This document shows positions 36,105 to 43,919 of a stretch of 64,000 nucleotides of DNA, piece after piece. Location of the stretch: the NCBI RefSeq assembly GCF_004216895.1, contig NZ_SGXE01000005.1:1-64000 (forward strand). Reading direction: 5' to 3'. The notes beneath the pieces were generated by a model. That model did no database searches and was not told the origin of the DNA. It saw only the letters and a program-made list of their open reading frames with translations. The DNA is from Aquimarina brevivitae. Its GTDB lineage: Bacteria > Bacteroidota > Bacteroidia > Flavobacteriales > Flavobacteriaceae. The first letter of the stretch is position 1. The number at the start of each line of letters is the position of its first letter. Made by a program: the position numbers and the translations under genes.

Positions 36105-37904
36105 TTAAATCGCTTTATTTCGCTTACGCTCTACTTCTGTAAGTAAAATCTTACGTAATCGTAAGTGATTAGGAGTTACCTCTACATATTCATCTTTTTG
36201 GATATATTCTAGAGCTTCTTCCAAAGAAAACTTTATTGCAGGAACGATTTTTGCCTTATCATCCGCACCAGCGGATCTTACGTTACTTAACTTTTTAGTT
36301 TTAGTAACATTAACTACCATATCATCACCTCTGGAGTTCTCTCCAATTACCTGACCTTCGTAAATATCTTCTCCCGGATCGATAAAAAACTTTCCGCGTT
36401 CTTGTAACTTATCAATAGAATAAGGAATCGCAGTTCCCTTTTCCATAGAAACTAAAGAACCATTAATACGTCCAGGAATATCGCCTTTTAACGGTTGGTA
36501 TTCTTTAAAACGGTGCGCCATAATTGCTTCACCAGCGGTAGCGGTTAACAATTGATTACGTAATCCAATAATTCCACGAGATGGAATTAAAAATTCGCAT
36601 ACCATACGATCTCCTTTCGCTTCCATACTTAGCATTTCACCTTTTCGCATCGTTACCATTTCAACAGCCTTACCAGATACGTGCTCCGGTAAGTCAATAG
36701 TTAACTCCTCAATTGGCTCGCATTTTACACCATCAATTTCTTTAATGATTACCTGTGGTTGACCAATCTGTAATTCATAACCTTCTCTACGCATGGTTTC
36801 AATCAACACGGATAAGTGTAATACCCCACGACCGTATACCATAAAACGATCTGCACTATCGGTACTGTGCACGCGTAGCGCTAAGTTCTTTTCCAATTCT
36901 TTTTCCAAGCGTTCTTTGATATGACGAGAAGTAACAAACTTACCGTCCTTTCCAAAAAATGGAGAATCATTAATGGTAAACAACATACTCATCGTTGGTT
37001 CATCGATAGCAATGGTTTGTAAGGCTTCAGGATTCTCAAAATCCGCAACAGTGTCACCAATCTCAAAACCTTCAAGCCCAACTAAAGCACAGATATCACC
37101 CGCCTGCACTTCATCTACCTTTCTACGACCTAAACCCTCAAAAACATGAACTTCCTTAATTCTTGATTTTTTAATCGTTCCATCTCTTTTTACCAATGAA
37201 ACCTGCTGACCTTCTTTAAGCCCACCACGTTGTAATCTACCAATCGCAATACGACCTGTAAACGAAGAAAAGTCTAACGATGTAATCAACATTTGGGTAG
37301 TACCCTCTTCGATCTTAGGAGAAGGAATATGTTCGATCACCATATCTAATAAGGGTTCTATAGAGTCAGATGGTTTTTTCCAATCCTCACTCATCCAATT
37401 GTTCTTTGCAGAACCATATACGGTAGGAAAATCTAACTGCCACTCTTCTGCCCCTAATTCAAACATTAGGTCAAACACTTTTTCGTGTACCTCATCTGGC
37501 GTACAGTTTTCCTTATCTACTTTATTGACAACCACACATGGTTTTAAACCAAGGTCAATCGCTTTTTGTAGTACAAATCGGGTCTGTGGCATAGGGCCTT
37601 CAAAAGCATCCACCAACAACAATACACCATCCGCCATATTCAATACGCGCTCTACCTCACCACCAAAATCGGCGTGACCAGGAGTATCAATAATATTAAT
37701 TTTGGTTCCCTTGTAGGTAACCGAAACGTTTTTAGAAGTAATCGTAATGCCTCGCTCACGCTCCAAATCATTATTATCCAGGATCAAATCCCCGGTATTC
37801 TCATTCTCTCTAAATAGTTGACAATGATACATAATCTTATCAACCAACGTAGTTTTACCGTGGTCTACGTGAGCAATAATTGCAATATTCTTTATAGCTG
37901 TCAT
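36105..37904 (-). CDS. typA: Translational GTPase TypA/BipA
   Basis: The 599-residue protein matches TypA/BipA along its whole length. It has G1 AHVDHGKTT, G3 DTPGHADFGGEVER, G4 NKVD, and C-terminal domains containing GRGVLHLSVLIETMRREGYEL and SRGDDMVVNVTKTKKLSNVR. It binds the ribosome and aids assembly and translation under stress, and is conserved with normal length (about 590-610). A perfect -7 box precedes it at 37927-37934 and a strong terminator follows. It is divergent from kdsA. Confidence 0.97.
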   Translation of the reverse strand: MTAIKNIAIIAHVDHGKTTLVDKIMYHCQLFRENENTGDLILDNNDLERERGITITSKNVSVTYKGTKINIIDTPGHADFGGEVERVLNMADGVLLLVDAFEGPMPQTRFVLQKAIDLGLKPCVVVNKVDKENCTPDEVHEKVFDLMFELGAEEWQLDFPTVYGSAKNNWMSEDWKKPSDSIEPLLDMVIEHIPSPKIEEGTTQMLITSLDFSSFTGRIAIGRLQRGGLKEGQQVSLVKRDGTIKKSRIKEVHVFEGLGRRKVDEVQAGDICALVGLEGFEIGDTVADFENPEALQTIAIDEPTMSMLFTINDSPFFGKDGKFVTSRHIKERLEKELEKNLALRVHSTDSADRFMVYGRGVLHLSVLIETMRREGYELQIGQPQVIIKEIDGVKCEPIEELTIDLPEHVSGKAVEMVTMRKGEMLSMEAKGDRMVCEFLIPSRGIIGLRNQLLTATAGEAIMAHRFKEYQPLKGDIPGRINGSLVSMEKGTAIPYSIDKLQERGKFFIDPGEDIYEGQVIGENSRGDDMVVNVTKTKKLSNVRSAGADDKAKIVPAIKFSLEEALEYIQKDEYVEVTPNHLRLRKILLTEVERKRNKAI

Positions 37905-37926
37905 AATAGCCTCATTTTTAAGCGTG

Positions 37927-37934
37927 CAAAGGTA
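37927..37934 (-). promoter_or_regulatory. -7 promoter box of typA
   Basis: Minus-strand TACCTTTG matches the Bacteroidota consensus TAnnTTTG exactly and lies 22 bases before the typA ATG. The -33 element is not distinct. Confidence 0.6.
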
Positions 37935-38028
37935 CGTTTTATTTTTACAGGTTGTACACTACTATCCTAATAATTGTAATATAAAAAAAGTAGTCAGCCT
38001 GCCTAATGGTTTCGCTTTTATTTTCAGG

Positions 38029-38112
38029 GCGTGCCCCCATTGTCTTGGGGTCGGGCTTTACGCTACTATTCCGCTGGCTAGCCAGCGAGATATCCACTGC
38101 AATCCCTCACGC
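38029..38112. repeat. Structured intergenic element with GCGTG/CACGC ends
   Basis: The 84-base segment begins GCGTG and ends CACGC, which pair. Inside are a hairpin CCCCA/TGGGG (38035-38039, 38046-38050) and a perfect 16-bp palindrome CGCTGGCTAGCCAGCG (38072-38087). Together they can form a multi-branched structure. From general knowledge, Bacteroidota genomes contain many intergenic elements with this skeleton (a CCC..GGGTCGGGCT segment, variable hairpin, then AATCCCTCACGC), so this is probably one copy of a dispersed REP-like family or a structured RNA. Confidence 0.65.
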
Positions 38113-38159
38113 GGAATTAGCCCCTCAAATGTTTTTAATGGTATAAAAAAACAATCTAC

Positions 38160-38167
38160 TATCTTTG
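38160..38167 (+). promoter_or_regulatory. -7 promoter box of kdsA
   Basis: TATCTTTG is a perfect match to TAnnTTTG, 20 bases upstream of ATG 38188. It supports that start rather than an in-frame ATG at 37924. Confidence 0.65.
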
Positions 38168-38187
38168 CATCACTAAATACAGAGAAG

Positions 38188-39012
38188 ATGCAATTACAAC
38201 ATATCCCCAACCTTAAACATTTAGATGCCAATAACTTTTTCTTATTGGCGGGTCCCTGTGCTATCGAGGGCGAAGACATGGCACTACGTATCGCAGAACA
38301 AGTAGTTAAGATCACTGATAAATTGGCGATTCCTTATGTCTTTAAAGGTTCCTTTAAAAAAGCTAACCGTAGCCGTATCGATAGTTTTACGGGTATTGGA
38401 GATGAAAAAGCACTACAAATTCTGCGCAAAGTTGGAGAGACGTTTAGTATTCCTACCGTCACCGACATACACGAAAATGAAGATGCTGCTATGGCGGCAG
38501 AATATGTAGATATCTTACAAATTCCTGCGTTTTTAGTACGCCAAACAGATTTAGTCGTTGCCGCGGCAGAGACTGGTAAAACGGTAAACCTTAAGAAAGG
38601 ACAGTTTATGAGTCCGGAGTCGATGAAGCACGCCGTACAAAAGGTAAAAGACAGTGGTAACGACAAGGCGATGATCACCGATCGTGGTACCATGTTTGGC
38701 TACCAGGATATGATTGTAGATTTTAGAGGTATCCCTACGATGAAAGAATTTGGAACTACGGTATTGGATGTTACCCACTCCCTACAACAACCCAATCAGT
38801 CTAGCGGAGTAACGGGAGGTCGACCAGATATGATCGAAACAATTGCGCGTGCGGGTATTGTAACAGGAGTAGATGGCTTATTTATGGAGACTCATTTTGA
38901 TCCAGCTAATGCCAAGAGTGACGGCGCCAATATGTTACACCTGGATCAATTAGAAAAACTCTTAAGTAATTTGGTGGCCATCCGCAAGGTGGTGAATGAG
39001 TTAGGGAGTTGA
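38188..39012 (+). CDS. kdsA: 3-deoxy-8-phosphooctulonate synthase KdsA
   Basis: The 274-residue protein condenses phosphoenolpyruvate with arabinose 5-phosphate to make the Kdo-8-phosphate used in lipopolysaccharide cores. The family signatures are FFLLAGPCAIEGEDMALRIA, FKGSFKKANRSRIDSF, and QLPNQSSG-like region as QQPNQSSGVTGGRP, ending in LFMETHFDPANAKSDGANM. Length from ATG 38188 equals that of characterised KdsA. The frame is open upstream to 37924, but that adds 88 residues encoding no homologous sequence and includes the structured repeat. Confidence 0.95.
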   Translation: MQLQHIPNLKHLDANNFFLLAGPCAIEGEDMALRIAEQVVKITDKLAIPYVFKGSFKKANRSRIDSFTGIGDEKALQILRKVGETFSIPTVTDIHENEDAAMAAEYVDILQIPAFLVRQTDLVVAAAETGKTVNLKKGQFMSPESMKHAVQKVKDSGNDKAMITDRGTMFGYQDMIVDFRGIPTMKEFGTTVLDVTHSLQQPNQSSGVTGGRPDMIETIARAGIVTGVDGLFMETHFDPANAKSDGANMLHLDQLEKLLSNLVAIRKVVNELGS

Positions 39013-39044
39013 TTTTACCTTTTACAATAAGCCCCAAAACTTTT

Positions 39045-39527
39045 ATGCAAAAAATAATCGCCGCTTTATGTATTTTTTTATGGGGTAACGCATCCATAAA
39101 GGCACAATCAGAAACTTTTAATCCTGAGGTTAAAAAGTATTTTTTAATTACATACGCCACTAAAAATTACGAGGCAGCCTTTCATCACGCTAACGACATA
39201 TCTAAAAAATTAGCGCTTAAATTAGATTTAAGGGAGTTACAGGCTTATGATAAAACGTTAGGCCTGACTTGGGCCGCATCAATCTGCGAAGGTGATGGAT
39301 GGGAATACCCTTGTTATATACCAAGAGGCAGATATGATGATGGCATTTATGTAAGTATTGAATGGTCCGATGGATATAAAAACTTTAGTAAAGGTTATTA
39401 TATTGTTATGGTTGCCAGCACCCAAAACTTTGATAAAGATTTGAAAAAATTATTAAATCACGTTCAAACCCATATACCAGACGCCTACATAAAATCAAGT
39501 ATGATCTATATGGGTTGTATGCATTAG
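39045..39527 (+). CDS. Secreted protein of unknown function
   Basis: The 160-residue product has a signal peptide (MQKIIAALCIFLWGNASIKA) ending AQ. The mature part contains a central WAASICEGDGWEYPCYIPRGRYDDGIYVSIEWSD block with two cysteines likely to form a disulfide, and a C-terminal MIYMGCMH. No family is recognised. An upstream in-frame ATG at 39009 would overlap kdsA and bury the signal, so ATG 39045 is used. Confidence 0.65.
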   Translation: MQKIIAALCIFLWGNASIKAQSETFNPEVKKYFLITYATKNYEAAFHHANDISKKLALKLDLRELQAYDKTLGLTWAASICEGDGWEYPCYIPRGRYDDGIYVSIEWSDGYKNFSKGYYIVMVASTQNFDKDLKKLLNHVQTHIPDAYIKSSMIYMGCMH

Positions 39528-39581
39528 AAAAATTAAAAAATACAATACTATTACATCTTAGTACATCTTAACCATAATCAT

Positions 39582-40100
39582 ATGCCCCACTTAGCCAGCC
39601 ATTGCGAATTATGCGATCATCAACAATTTGATTTAAAAATAGGTACTACTTGTGCACTTACAGATAGAAAACCGGAATTCAATAAGACTTGCTCAAAAAT
39701 AGAATTGAATGACAAGTTTGAAACTCAATTAAAAGATATTAATATTACGTACGACCAATTAAAAAGAAAGAAAGCTTTGACTATTGCCTATTTTGTAGTT
39801 ATGGTATTTGTAGGTATTGCCATTATTACAAGTGCATTTCTTCTGGGAAAATATGCGTTGGGGAATCGAGTAGTATCTGCAGTTCCTATTATAATTATGG
39901 GTGTGTCTCTTGGGCCTTTTGTTATGGGATTCGGCACATTAAATTCTTATTTACAGGAATTAAGAGTAGCTAAATCCAAAAAAGAAAGAATCGATAAAAT
40001 TCTTGATCTTTACAATATCAAATATGATTTAGACATACAATTTGGCAAGTCATATCACGGTACTCAAGAGGCAGCTGTACATCTCAATATAAAAAAGTAA
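39582..40100 (+). CDS. Membrane protein with N-terminal cysteine motif
   Basis: The 172-residue protein begins with a soluble domain holding CELCDHQ and later C residues (GTTCALTD, KTCSKIE), a zinc-ribbon-like arrangement, then two transmembrane helices (about 66-86 and 97-117) and a C-terminal helix. Similar small Cys-bearing membrane proteins are frequent in Flavobacteria but uncharacterised. The next gene also combines CxxC pairs with two helices, so the two may be functionally linked. Confidence 0.65.
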   Translation: MPHLASHCELCDHQQFDLKIGTTCALTDRKPEFNKTCSKIELNDKFETQLKDINITYDQLKRKKALTIAYFVVMVFVGIAIITSAFLLGKYALGNRVVSAVPIIIMGVSLGPFVMGFGTLNSYLQELRVAKSKKERIDKILDLYNIKYDLDIQFGKSYHGTQEAAVHLNIKK

Positions 40101-40149
40101 ATGGAAATGACCTTAAGTAATTAATAATATTAACTTATAAAAAAGGCAA

Positions 40150-40548
40150 ATGAAAGTATTCGTAAAATGTAGTCATTGTGCTCAGGAAATAAGTTACAAA
40201 ACAAACGCCTACACCAGAGTAGAATTTGCCATGCAAGAAGGAGATCAAAAGCTCCTAAATTGTAAAAAATGTGACCATCAATCAACATTTACTGCTGATG
40301 AGTTTTATGCGAAACCTTCTAAGTTCGCACAACTCATTGCTGGTTTGGTATTTTTAATCGGTACACCACTTGCCTTTCTTTTTGTTAGTCCTATATTTAG
40401 CGCAAGTAAAGGTCACTATGTCATCTATATTGTTGGTGGTTTTCTACTAGTACCCGTATTTATCTATGCTGTCATAAACAAACAGGATCAGACAAGAGTA
40501 AGTGATTTTAATAGAAGAAAGCTGAAAGGAAGGACACATAATATTTGA
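40150..40548 (+). CDS. Small membrane protein with zinc-ribbon-like cysteines
   Basis: The 132-residue protein starts with an N-terminal domain containing two CxxC pairs (CSHC near residue 8 and CKKC near 39), the layout of a treble-clef or zinc ribbon. Two transmembrane helices follow (about 60-78 and 88-105). The tail is basic. The function is unknown. It is 49 bases after the previous gene, so they may form a unit. Confidence 0.65.
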   Translation: MKVFVKCSHCAQEISYKTNAYTRVEFAMQEGDQKLLNCKKCDHQSTFTADEFYAKPSKFAQLIAGLVFLIGTPLAFLFVSPIFSASKGHYVIYIVGGFLLVPVFIYAVINKQDQTRVSDFNRRKLKGRTHNI

Positions 40549-40617
40549 AAGAATAGAATACATTAACTTTTCTAAAATCACATAGCTTCTTCAATACACA
40601 TAGATTACATTTACGTT

Positions 40618-41055
40618 ATGAAAAAGGTCATCAAATACCCATATCTCATTTTCCTTCTTCCCGTGCCATTAATCTTACTTTTCGGATATTGGTTTGGTAA
40701 CAATACGCTTGATCTCAATATTCACGATACCTATTATGTGATTTCTTATTGGCATATCGCTAAAATGATTTCGCTATTTTTTGGAATATTGGGTGTTTTA
40801 TATTGGATTTTTAAAGTATTAAAAATCAACCTACTTCAGGCATTAATCCTTATTCATATCTATATCACTTGGATTGGAAGTGTTTTAATATTATTACTTG
40901 GTTTATTTAACCATAGCGTAATAAACGAATATATATTCCCTAGTGGACTAGCCTTGGGTTCATTAATACTTACACTAGTCATTTTGATTGCGCAAGTATT
41001 CTTTGCACTTAACGTAATTATTAGTCTAATAAAAATAGTAGCTAAAACCAACTAA
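40618..41055 (+). CDS. Four-helix membrane protein resembling a cytochrome oxidase subunit I fragment
   Basis: The 145-residue protein has about four transmembrane helices. Residues 36-46 (HDTYYVISYWH) match the helix X signature of heme-copper oxidase subunit I, where the sequence is typically HDTYYVVAHFHYV, and the following ISLFFGILGVLYW and ITWIGSVLILLLGLFNH resemble helices X-XI. The first heme histidine position is Tyr44 and the second is His46. It is far too short to be an oxidase and lacks the copper ligands. It may be a small heme-binding or merely homologous membrane protein. Confidence 0.6.
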   Translation: MKKVIKYPYLIFLLPVPLILLFGYWFGNNTLDLNIHDTYYVISYWHIAKMISLFFGILGVLYWIFKVLKINLLQALILIHIYITWIGSVLILLLGLFNHSVINEYIFPSGLALGSLILTLVILIAQVFFALNVIISLIKIVAKTN

Positions 41056-41420
41056 TCAAGCGGTTTCCAAAACCCCTTCCCTCTAACCGCATAAGCTTCT
41101 TGTAGTACGTCAATCAAAATCTCTTCTTGGATAGCTTCAGGTGTATAATACCGCAAGGACTTCATTACTTTTCTACCCTTGGTGTACATATGCTCCTGAT
41201 GCTTTGTTAAATGCGCCGAACTCCAAAAACCCACATCCACATATCCTTTGGTAACGTTGAGATAGCAAAATGGTTTACCCCCTATATAATAAAATGGGAT
41301 TTTGTATTTATACAACAGCTCCACCTCAGGTAATACATTTTCAATCACCACCTGAAGTTGTAATACCATGCTTTTATAAGGTTCGGGTTGTCTTAATATG
41401 TACTCCTCAGCTGGGTTCAT
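41052..41420 (-). CDS. DUF1801 family protein
   Basis: The 122-residue protein resembles the DUF1801/YdhG family: IPFYYIGGKPFCYLNVTKGYVDVGFW and the helix LRQPEPYKSMVLQLQ are typical, and the length is normal. The function is unknown. It overlaps the end of the upstream convergent gene by four bases and is transcribed alone. Confidence 0.8.
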   Translation of the reverse strand: MNPAEEYILRQPEPYKSMVLQLQVVIENVLPEVELLYKYKIPFYYIGGKPFCYLNVTKGYVDVGFWSSAHLTKHQEHMYTKGRKVMKSLRYYTPEAIQEEILIDVLQEAYAVRGKGFWKPLD

Positions 41421-41481
41421 TATTCAAAAATAAAAATTAAGTTTTTTACGATCACTATTGTATATTTAAAATATTTAAACT

Positions 41482-41504
41482 TACTTTGTTTTTCAAAGTA
41501 CTTT
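41482..41504. promoter_or_regulatory. Palindromic operator copy 1 (TACTTTG-N5-CAAAGTA)
   Basis: TACTTTG (41482-41488), five T residues, CAAAGTA (41494-41500), then a further TACTTT half-site overlapping in AAAGTACTTT (41495-41504). It overlaps the likely -7 box and lies just before ATG 41508. The same element precedes the gene at 42493. Confidence 0.65.
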
Positions 41505-41507
41505 TAT

Positions 41508-42110
41508 ATGAGCACAGAAGATTATTTAAAAGATATCTCCGAGATCAAAAATATGATGAACAAATCCTCTCGGTTTTTCTCTCTTAGTGGGTTATCTGGT
41601 ATTTTAGCCGGATTTTATGCCCTGATCGGAGCCGCAATAGCGTATTATGTAGTAAGCATAAGCGGAAAAGACTATTTGATACTCGATGGAGTTACCTTTC
41701 GATGGGTTCTCATCGATTTAGGCGTAGTGGCATTGCTGAGTATCATAACTGCCATATGGTTAAGTGCACGCAAAGCTAAAAAGAACCATGAAGTTCTCTG
41801 GAACGCTACTTCGCGCAGACTTATTGGCGCATTTTTAGTTCCACTGGTTACTGGTGGAATTTATATTCTCATTAAAATAACGAGTAATCATTATGGGCTT
41901 ACAGGCTCATTGATGCTCATTTTTTATGGATTAGCACTGGTCAACGCCTCGCGTTATACTATAGGTAACGTGCAGTATTTAGGGTATATAGAAATTGTCT
42001 TAGGACTTATCTGTGCTATGCTACCTGGCTATGGTTTTTGGTTTTGGGTAGCAGGATTTGGAGTGATGCACATTATTTATGGTAGTTTAATTTATTTTAA
42101 AGAGCAGTAG
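41508..42110 (+). CDS. Six-helix membrane protein beside a winged-helix regulator
   Basis: The 200-residue protein has a cytoplasmic N-terminus, about six transmembrane helices from residue 24 to 195 and few charged loops (a basic SARKAKKNHE after the third helix). I do not recognise a named family, though proteins like this are often encoded immediately before small winged-helix regulators in Bacteroidota. It starts directly after a palindromic operator and is followed by the regulator gene 49 bases later. Confidence 0.7.
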   Translation: MSTEDYLKDISEIKNMMNKSSRFFSLSGLSGILAGFYALIGAAIAYYVVSISGKDYLILDGVTFRWVLIDLGVVALLSIITAIWLSARKAKKNHEVLWNATSRRLIGAFLVPLVTGGIYILIKITSNHYGLTGSLMLIFYGLALVNASRYTIGNVQYLGYIEIVLGLICAMLPGYGFWFWVAGFGVMHIIYGSLIYFKEQ

Positions 42111-42111
42111 T

Positions 42112-42133
42112 GTTACTTTTAAATTTTAGTAAC
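42112..42133. promoter_or_regulatory. Palindrome upstream of the regulator gene
   Basis: GTTACT (42112-42117) and AGTAAC (42128-42133) are perfect reverse complements separated by 10 A/T bases. The palindrome lies 27 bases before the regulator ATG. It differs from the TACTTTG operators and may be an autoregulatory site or a weak terminator of the preceding gene. Confidence 0.4.
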
Positions 42134-42159
42134 ATTGCAAGGATTTTTCAATAGAACAG

Positions 42160-42453
42160 ATGAAAAACATAATCAGCAATATCAATAAAGCTTTTGATCA
42201 TAGGATCCGACTGGGTATTATGTCGGTCTTGATGGTTAATGACTTTGCTGATTTTAAAACCTTAAAAGAATTGCTTGGCGTAACTGACGGTAACCTGGCC
42301 AGTCACGCCAAAGCCTTAGAAAAAGACGATTATATTTTGGTGGAAAAATCCTTTATAGGACGTAAGCCAAACACACGATATAGCGCTACTAAAAAAGGCC
42401 GTGAAGCCTTTCAAAAACACGTAGACGCCATCGAAAAACTATTAAAACAATAA
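42160..42453 (+). CDS. Winged-helix transcriptional regulator
   Basis: The 97-residue protein is a compact winged helix: HRIRLGIMSVLMVNDFADFKTLKELLGVTDGNLASHAKALE contains the recognition helix, and IGRKPNTRYSATKKGREAF the wing. Small regulators of this ArsR/MarR-like kind act as homodimeric repressors in Bacteroidota, frequently next to membrane protein or CreD genes. Two copies of one palindrome flank it (41482 and 42468), the obvious candidates for its operators. Confidence 0.85.
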   Translation: MKNIISNINKAFDHRIRLGIMSVLMVNDFADFKTLKELLGVTDGNLASHAKALEKDDYILVEKSFIGRKPNTRYSATKKGREAFQKHVDAIEKLLKQ

Positions 42454-42467
42454 TTTTTTTAACTATT

Positions 42468-42490
42468 TACTTTGAATTTCAAAGTACTTT
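42468..42490. promoter_or_regulatory. Palindromic operator copy 2 (TACTTTG-N5-CAAAGTA)
   Basis: TACTTTG (42468-42474), AATTT, CAAAGTA (42480-42486), extending to AAAGTACTTT (42481-42490). It lies just before ATG 42493 and almost repeats the element at 41482-41504. Confidence 0.65.
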
Positions 42491-42492
42491 AT

Positions 42493-42957
42493 ATGATAAG
42501 AGTATTTATAATTGAATCCCTATATGAGCTAGGCAAAATGCCCTATCAACGCTTATGTAAACATAAAACCCCCTGGGACATTTCAATTGCACAGTTGCTG
42601 CAATACCCCAAAACGAGCCTGGGTTTTCATCTGGGATCATTTTTACTACAACATAATTTTGAGTCCCAACCGCAATTGGAAGATCACGATGTATTCCACG
42701 TGCTCACCAATATTGGTATTACAGTCAAAGAAGAAATTGCGATGCAGTATTATCTATTAGGCAATGGTAAAAGAAGCCTTTTTATGATAGGAACACTATT
42801 CATCGGCACCTTCTTTTATCCTGTACAATGGAAATTCTTTAGACAAGCCTATCAAAAAGGAAAAAAAGCCCTACCGTTCTATCATCTACCCTATAAAAAA
42901 TTGCTAAACATCAATATTACTAAACTACAATCTACCTTTTTAATTCAATCCTTATGA
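42493..42957 (+). CDS. Coq4-like protein
   Basis: The 154-residue protein contains the Coq4 signature HD-x2-H-x11-E exactly (His65, Asp66, His69, Glu81, within DHDVFHVLTNIGITVKE), followed by EIAMQYYLLGNGKRS, also typical of Coq4. Coq4 acts in ubiquinone synthesis as a scaffold or decarboxylase, but Bacteroidota generally use menaquinone, so the substrate here must differ or be unknown. It has one probable C-terminal membrane-associated segment. ATG 42493 is used because an earlier ATG at 42472 lies inside the operator. Confidence 0.8.
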   Translation: MIRVFIIESLYELGKMPYQRLCKHKTPWDISIAQLLQYPKTSLGFHLGSFLLQHNFESQPQLEDHDVFHVLTNIGITVKEEIAMQYYLLGNGKRSLFMIGTLFIGTFFYPVQWKFFRQAYQKGKKALPFYHLPYKKLLNINITKLQSTFLIQSL

Positions 42958-43256
42958 AGATACAACTTGAAATCAATAAAAAAGCACTAACCGTAGCAGC
43001 TAGTAGCTTTATCCTAGGCTCTACCCTACTGCTACTTTATCTAACTACTGGAGCTGAAGCCATATTGATTGGCGGCTTGTTATATGTCCTGATTGCTTTA
43101 GCTGTAAATGCAATAACGCTAATACATATCCTGGTAAATACCATCACCAATTTACAGAATTATAAGGAGAATCTTAGAACACTACTCCTCTTTCTCATCA
43201 ATATTCCTATTGCTATAGGCTATATACATATCATCATTAAAAATCCCGTACTATGA
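42954..43256 (+). CDS. Small three-helix membrane protein
   Basis: The 100-residue protein has three hydrophobic segments (about 12-30, 36-60, 74-94) with few charges. It overlaps the Coq4-like gene by 4 bases and the DUF1361 gene by 4 bases, so it is part of one operon. No family is recognised. Confidence 0.65.
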   Translation: MKIQLEINKKALTVAASSFILGSTLLLLYLTTGAEAILIGGLLYVLIALAVNAITLIHILVNTITNLQNYKENLRTLLLFLINIPIAIGYIHIIIKNPVL

Positions 43257-43915
43257 CTACTAACAAACTAGACCTTCAATTTACATTAGGATTTACTGCT
43301 GCAGTTTTTTTTAGCCTATTGCTACTTACACTCCGTATATTAAAAACAGACTCTCTTTTTCTAACATTTTTAATATGGAACCTATTCTTAGCTTGTATTC
43401 CTTATATCTTTTCTTATATCCTGAATCGTTTTCAGCTAAGGTCTTTAGCTTTTTATTTGGTATTTGGCTGCTGGTTACTTTTTCTTCCTAACGCCCCCTA
43501 TATCCTAACAGATTTTAAACACCTAACACATCAGCTCTCCACCATAGTCTGGTACGACACACTATTAATCTCAACTTTTGCAATGAACGGTTTATTGATT
43601 GGTATTCGATCCATACAACTAGTACATCAAAGCTTGTGCAAAAGAACCTCTAGATTATTGAGTCACCTTATTATTATATTTTCCTTATATCTATCTGGAT
43701 TTGGAATTTATTTAGGAAGAGTACTACGCTGGAATAGCTGGGATATACTAAATAACCCTTTTGAGCTATTAACAGACCTTATATATATTGTAAGTCACCC
43801 TCTAAATAATTTTCAAGCTTACCTATACACTTTTGCTTTCGGAACTTTTTTAATCACACTATATTATTTATTTCCAAAATATACTACACCATCAAAAATT
43901 CAATCTAAAATATAA
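43253..43915 (+). CDS. DUF1361 integral membrane protein
   Basis: The 220-residue protein is DUF1361, with the diagnostic FLPNAPYILTDFKHL segment, WYDTLLISTFAMNGLLIGI and a C-terminal RVLRWNSWDI...P motif, spread over about six transmembrane helices. Function is unknown. It lies in the regulator-linked operon just upstream of CreD. Confidence 0.9.
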   Translation: MTTNKLDLQFTLGFTAAVFFSLLLLTLRILKTDSLFLTFLIWNLFLACIPYIFSYILNRFQLRSLAFYLVFGCWLLFLPNAPYILTDFKHLTHQLSTIVWYDTLLISTFAMNGLLIGIRSIQLVHQSLCKRTSRLLSHLIIIFSLYLSGFGIYLGRVLRWNSWDILNNPFELLTDLIYIVSHPLNNFQAYLYTFAFGTFLITLYYLFPKYTTPSKIQSKI

Positions 43916-43919
43916 TACT

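Noticed and set aside
37924..38187. N-terminal 88-residue extension of KdsA
   Set aside because: The extension covers the structured repeat and the kdsA promoter, has no homology to KdsA, and the enzyme is complete from ATG 38188.
40618..41055. A functional cytochrome c oxidase subunit I
   Set aside because: The protein has only about four helices and lacks the copper ligands and the first heme histidine; only a local resemblance is supported.
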